Made by a program: the position numbers and the translations under genes | The notes under the pieces: generated by a model | Seen by the model: only the letters and a program-made list of their open reading frames with translations | What the model was told of the DNA's origin: nothing | Database searches by the model: none | In this document: positions 60,912 to 64,000 of the stretch, piece after piece | How the letters are laid out: every line of letters begins with the position of its first letter | Numbering within the stretch: position 1 is the first letter of the stretch | From: Pseudomonas sp. stari2 | GTDB taxonomy: Bacteria > Pseudomonadota > Gammaproteobacteria > Pseudomonadales > Pseudomonadaceae | Direction: 5' to 3' | Assembly: GCF_040760005.1 (NCBI RefSeq) | Contig: NZ_CP099760.1 | Coordinates: 1,049,501-1,113,500, forward strand | DNA length: 64,000 bases

Positions 60912-61425
60912 GTGTACTCCTGTAAGCAACATGGATGAGAGGCTACGAAAAGGTAGCACATGGCCATGCGTCCGCCTTGATTCTGTGGGAGCGGCGGGAT
61001 GCGAGCTGCGATGCCCTTTATTGTGACTCGATGACTTTGTGATACGTATCAACAACCCTACGCTTTCGTGCGTATGCATTCTGAAGCGGCCACTTGTGGA
61101 GCCCTGAAAGCTCGATCTGGCGGCCAACTTTTCGCTGTAAGGCGAGTGCGTTGTATAGAAGCGTGGCGATCTCAAAGCTGGGCGACTAATTTTCTGGTGG
61201 AGGAGAGCGATGCCGTCAGGAGCGCTACAGGACAGGGGTGTTTGCCTGCGGTCAGAGCGGTTTCGCTCAAGCTAGTGGCTACGGCCTGATAGAGCGGTGC
61301 ACTGTGCATCCATACAGAAAAAATCACCTCGTTCGTCGCTACTCCCTTGTACCTACGCAGTCGCGATGGGATAATGAGCTCTAGTCCACCTTCAAGTGCT
61401 TTAAAATCAGGGGTTTACGAAAAAA
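60912..61425. other. intergenic region before the AAA-protease operon
   Basis: About 500 bases with no supported gene. It contains a perfect 12-bp palindrome TGATACGTATCA at 61040-61051, which could be an operator, and an AT-rich stretch just before the ATPase gene that probably holds its promoter. Confidence 0.45.
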
Positions 61426-62553
61426 ATGGACGAGTTCCGCGACGTCATCACAAAATTAGTCCAGATTGCTAAGGTCGGTGCGCTGGGCGATGGCGAGAAG
61501 GTGCGAATTCAAGCTTTGCGCTTGGTGCGAAGCCTTCGAGAAGCGGGAAGTCCTATAGCTGAGCTCATCCAGAATGAGGTTTTTTCCCAGCGGTTTGACC
61601 AGTCTGCGGCTAGTGCGATACGCCGCGTAAAGGATTCTGGTCTGACATCCCCCGTACCGGCTGATAATGAAACAAATAGTGAGCTTCTTAACGTCGAAGA
61701 CCCAGTAACTCTTCCGAACGGCTTTGTCAGCTCGGAGGAAATCAAGGGTCCGTTAAATCTGATAATCTCAGAGCGAAAGAATACTAAGCGGCTCATCGAA
61801 GCCGGTATAATGCCCACGAGCAAGATTTTATTTACCGGTCCACCTGGTGTTGGAAAGACTGTTTGTGCAAAGTATTTAGCTCAGAAGCTGAAGGTGCCTT
61901 TGTTAACGCTGGATTTGGCGACCGTAGTAAGTAGTTATCTAGGTAAGACGGGGAATAATATAAAGCGATCCCTTGAGTATGCGCGCTCGCGTCCGTGTGT
62001 CCTATTGCTTGATGAGCTTGATGCGTTTGCCAAAAAACGGGACGATCATTCAGATGTTGGTGAAACTAAGCGGCTAGTTACCGTTCTGCTTCAAGAGCTA
62101 GATCAGTGGCAAGGGAATAACTTGTTAGTGGCTGCCACAAATCATTACCACCTCCTTGACCCTGCTGTGCAGCGGAGGTTTGATCAGGTTGTAGAGTTTA
62201 AGCGACCTAGTACAGAGGATCTGATGCGGGTCGGAGGTGTATTGACAACAGGAAGTGGTTTGCCGAAAGATTGGTTGTATTTCGTGTCTGTGCTCATGCA
62301 GGATACTTCCTATAGTGACTTCCAGAGAGAGATAAACAATCTGCGGAAGGCTCAGTTACTAGAGGGTGAAGTTGGCGCTACCAATTTTTTGAAAATGCTG
62401 TTAGAACGGCAGTGCCCTGATGATCGTGCACAGCGGAAGCAATTGGCATTGCTGTTGGTGACCAAGGGGAAGGCGTCACAGCGAATGGCCAGCAAAATTA
62501 CCGGCGTTTCAAGAGATACACTTAGATCAGCATTGTCAGCAGGAGCTAAATAA
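61426..62553 (+). CDS. AAA+ ATPase paired with subtilase
   Basis: 375-residue classic AAA ATPase. An N-terminal helical region (1-100) precedes the AAA core: Walker A GPPGVGKT at 138-145, Walker B LLLDELD at 193-199, sensor-1 AATN at 236-239 and an arginine-finger region RRFD at 250-253. The C-terminal tail looks like a small helix-turn-helix (ASQRMASKITGVSRDTLRSA). Its stop overlaps the start of the protease gene (TAATG). Similar ATPase/S8 peptidase pairs occur in bacterial accessory islands; a regulatory or unfolding role for the protease is inferred. Confidence 0.85.
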   Translation: MDEFRDVITKLVQIAKVGALGDGEKVRIQALRLVRSLREAGSPIAELIQNEVFSQRFDQSAASAIRRVKDSGLTSPVPADNETNSELLNVEDPVTLPNGFVSSEEIKGPLNLIISERKNTKRLIEAGIMPTSKILFTGPPGVGKTVCAKYLAQKLKVPLLTLDLATVVSSYLGKTGNNIKRSLEYARSRPCVLLLDELDAFAKKRDDHSDVGETKRLVTVLLQELDQWQGNNLLVAATNHYHLLDPAVQRRFDQVVEFKRPSTEDLMRVGGVLTTGSGLPKDWLYFVSVLMQDTSYSDFQREINNLRKAQLLEGEVGATNFLKMLLERQCPDDRAQRKQLALLLVTKGKASQRMASKITGVSRDTLRSALSAGAK

Positions 62554-64000
62554 TGGCCGAGAAAGAACGATTTCTATTTGGACGCGGGGAAAAGCTGGCA
62601 GATCATGTGCCATTTAAATCTGGTTTTGGAGAACCAGTGCCGCCCTACACGCTGGATGAGCAGGTTGAACGCATAGGGCACATGCTAGATGATGTTATAA
62701 ATGACATCGCTGTGACTCCCAAGGATGCCTTAGCTGATGGCAAAGCTGTGACTTCTGTCACTCTTCATCCCCAATACATAGCTCGCTCCGGATTTCCTGT
62801 TTCTTTGTTGGCTGCTTACTCTTTAAGGTTGATTGGTAGTAAGCCTAGCAAAAGCAAACCAAAAGCAGGGCGGGGAAGCGAAAAAGATGAGGGTATAGCT
62901 TCTACTGTTCTCTATGTTGCAGGGGAGCCTGAGTCTTTCCAAGCGTTCAAGGAGTCGTTATCGGGGCTTGATGAAGAAAGCAATGTTTCAAGTGATCTTG
63001 TGAAGATTGAAAGCTTGGAGCTTCTTAAACCCGAAGATAGGCTACTGGGTGATTTTGACCAAGATACAAATAAATTAGAGGTAATCGTACATTTCGATAG
63101 TGCGATTGATATCGATTGGGAAGCAGACTTTCAAAGATATGCTTCAAAGAGTAAAGTCAAGCTGGATATGTCCCGATCATACCAGAGTCGAGGCTTGCTT
63201 TTTTTAAGTGCGGAGGGTACAGAGGCATCGGTGCAGCAACTGGCAAAGTTCTCTTTCATTAGAGCTATTCGAAAAATGCCTGTGCTCCGAACGGTGAGTC
63301 GCCCACAGATGCTGCGCAGTACTGGGAATGGTCGCTTCTCAATTCCTGCTGAAAAAGCTCTCGATGAAACGTTCAAGGTCGCAGTTTTTGACGGTGGCTT
63401 ACCTGGAAACCATCCCTTTGGATTGTGGGCAAAAAATATCGAGCCCAGTGGATCATTTCGTATCGGCGCTCCTGTGCCCGCTTACTTGGAGCATGGACAA
63501 GCGGTAACCTCCGCTCTGCTTTTTGGCAATATTCAGCCAGGGGGGTTGGAACGACCTTACGCGGAAGTAGATCATTATCGGGTGCTCGGTGACGAGCTCA
63601 CAGATGGTAGCTTGTATGAGGTAATGCTATATATTGACAACATTTTATCCCAGTCGAATTATCCTATTATCTCTTTCAGTATAGGGCCTGCGCAAATTGC
63701 AGGGGATGATGAAGTTACTGCTTGGACATCGATGCTGGATGATCATCTTGGGGATGGAGATATTCTCGCCGCTGTCGCAGTTGGGAATTATGGTGATGAA
63801 GCTTGGCCAGACAGTCGAATTCAGGTTCCGAGCGACTCCGTCAACGCTTTAGCCATTGGTGCAAGCAATGGCCATCATGAAGGATGGGTTAGAGCCGCAT
63901 ACAGTTCTATCGGCCCGGGGCGAAGCCCAGGTCTAGTAAAACCTGACCTTGTATCCTTTGGAGGAGTTGAGGAGGATAAGTTTAAGTTTATTTTCCCTGG
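62553..64000 (+). CDS. subtilisin-like (S8) serine protease, partial
   Basis: Cut by the window edge; 482 codons are visible. The first 270 residues are a non-catalytic N-terminal region (QYIARSGFPVSLLAAYSLR). The S8 domain starts near 275: catalytic Asp280 in VAVFDGG, His314 in YLEHGQAV, and the oxyanion-hole Asn412 in VAVGNYGDE. The serine lies beyond the window. No signal peptide, so the enzyme is probably cytoplasmic and works with the ATPase encoded just before it. AT-rich codon use differs from the core genome. Confidence 0.85.
   Translation, partial: MAEKERFLFGRGEKLADHVPFKSGFGEPVPPYTLDEQVERIGHMLDDVINDIAVTPKDALADGKAVTSVTLHPQYIARSGFPVSLLAAYSLRLIGSKPSKSKPKAGRGSEKDEGIASTVLYVAGEPESFQAFKESLSGLDEESNVSSDLVKIESLELLKPEDRLLGDFDQDTNKLEVIVHFDSAIDIDWEADFQRYASKSKVKLDMSRSYQSRGLLFLSAEGTEASVQQLAKFSFIRAIRKMPVLRTVSRPQMLRSTGNGRFSIPAEKALDETFKVAVFDGGLPGNHPFGLWAKNIEPSGSFRIGAPVPAYLEHGQAVTSALLFGNIQPGGLERPYAEVDHYRVLGDELTDGSLYEVMLYIDNILSQSNYPIISFSIGPAQIAGDDEVTAWTSMLDDHLGDGDILAAVAVGNYGDEAWPDSRIQVPSDSVNALAIGASNGHHEGWVRAAYSSIGPGRSPGLVKPDLVSFGGVEEDKFKFIFP

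Overview
The window looks like a chromosomal segment of a Pseudomonas of the fluorescens type. Gene content, gene order and protein sequences all point that way: grpE-dnaK-dnaJ-dapB-carA-carB-greA, then yhbY/rlmE-ftsH-folP-glmM-tpiA-secG-tRNA-Leu-tRNA-fMet-rimP-nusA-infB-rbfA-truB-rpsO-pnp, a lutABC/lldP/dld lactate locus with lldR, and a tmRNA tag that reads ANDDQYGAALAA. Assignments rest on reading motifs by eye; no database search was possible.

Layout. (1) 1-4280: envelope-type genes (histidine phosphatase, PAP2 phosphatase, ArnT-like glycosyltransferase), a RimJ-like acetyltransferase beside a 15-base G/C homopolymer, and a DUF6124-like protein. (2) 4463-8765: a 4.2-kb accessory insert bounded by 58-bp direct repeats that copy the 3' end of ssrA. 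It holds a DUF4062 protein, a KTSC-domain protein and a DUF4917 (SIR2-like) protein, but no integrase. A frameshifted isochorismatase-family gene lies next to the right repeat and a scar of a second copy next to the left one. (3) 8759-18300: ssrA, a small exported protein, then lldP-lutA-lutB-lutC-dld on the minus strand with divergent lldR and a perfect LldR-type operator. (4) 18350-50430: conserved housekeeping core, including smpB (partner of ssrA), bamE, fur, recN with a LexA-type box, a sigma-32 type promoter before grpE, and the translation/transcription operon ending in pnp. (5) 50498-64000: tRNA-Thr(CGT) followed at once by a large integrated element that runs off the window.

The tRNA-Thr element is the most unusual part. 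Left to right it encodes a P4-type tyrosine integrase, an unknown protein, an AlpA-like excisionase/regulator and a TrfA-family replication initiator. Six 21-23-bp-spaced repeats and an AT-rich patch follow directly (a probable iteron origin). Next come a HEPN-like protein and a divergent three-gene block with a second tyrosine-recombinase-fold protein and a small helix-turn-helix-like partner. That block is followed by a region with direct repeats and a long palindrome, then a lone TraG-N-like membrane protein with a small membrane partner, small membrane and lipoprotein genes, and an AAA+ ATPase overlapping a subtilisin-like protease (cut by the window edge). Integrase, own replicon, recombinase-like mobilisation candidate and isolated TraG without other type IV secretion genes resemble the logic of SGI1-type integrative mobilizable elements. 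I infer a Pseudomonas element of that kind carrying a protease/ATPase conflict module.

Both accessory blocks sit at RNA genes, are visibly AT-richer than the core, and carry genes typical of phage-defence or conflict systems.
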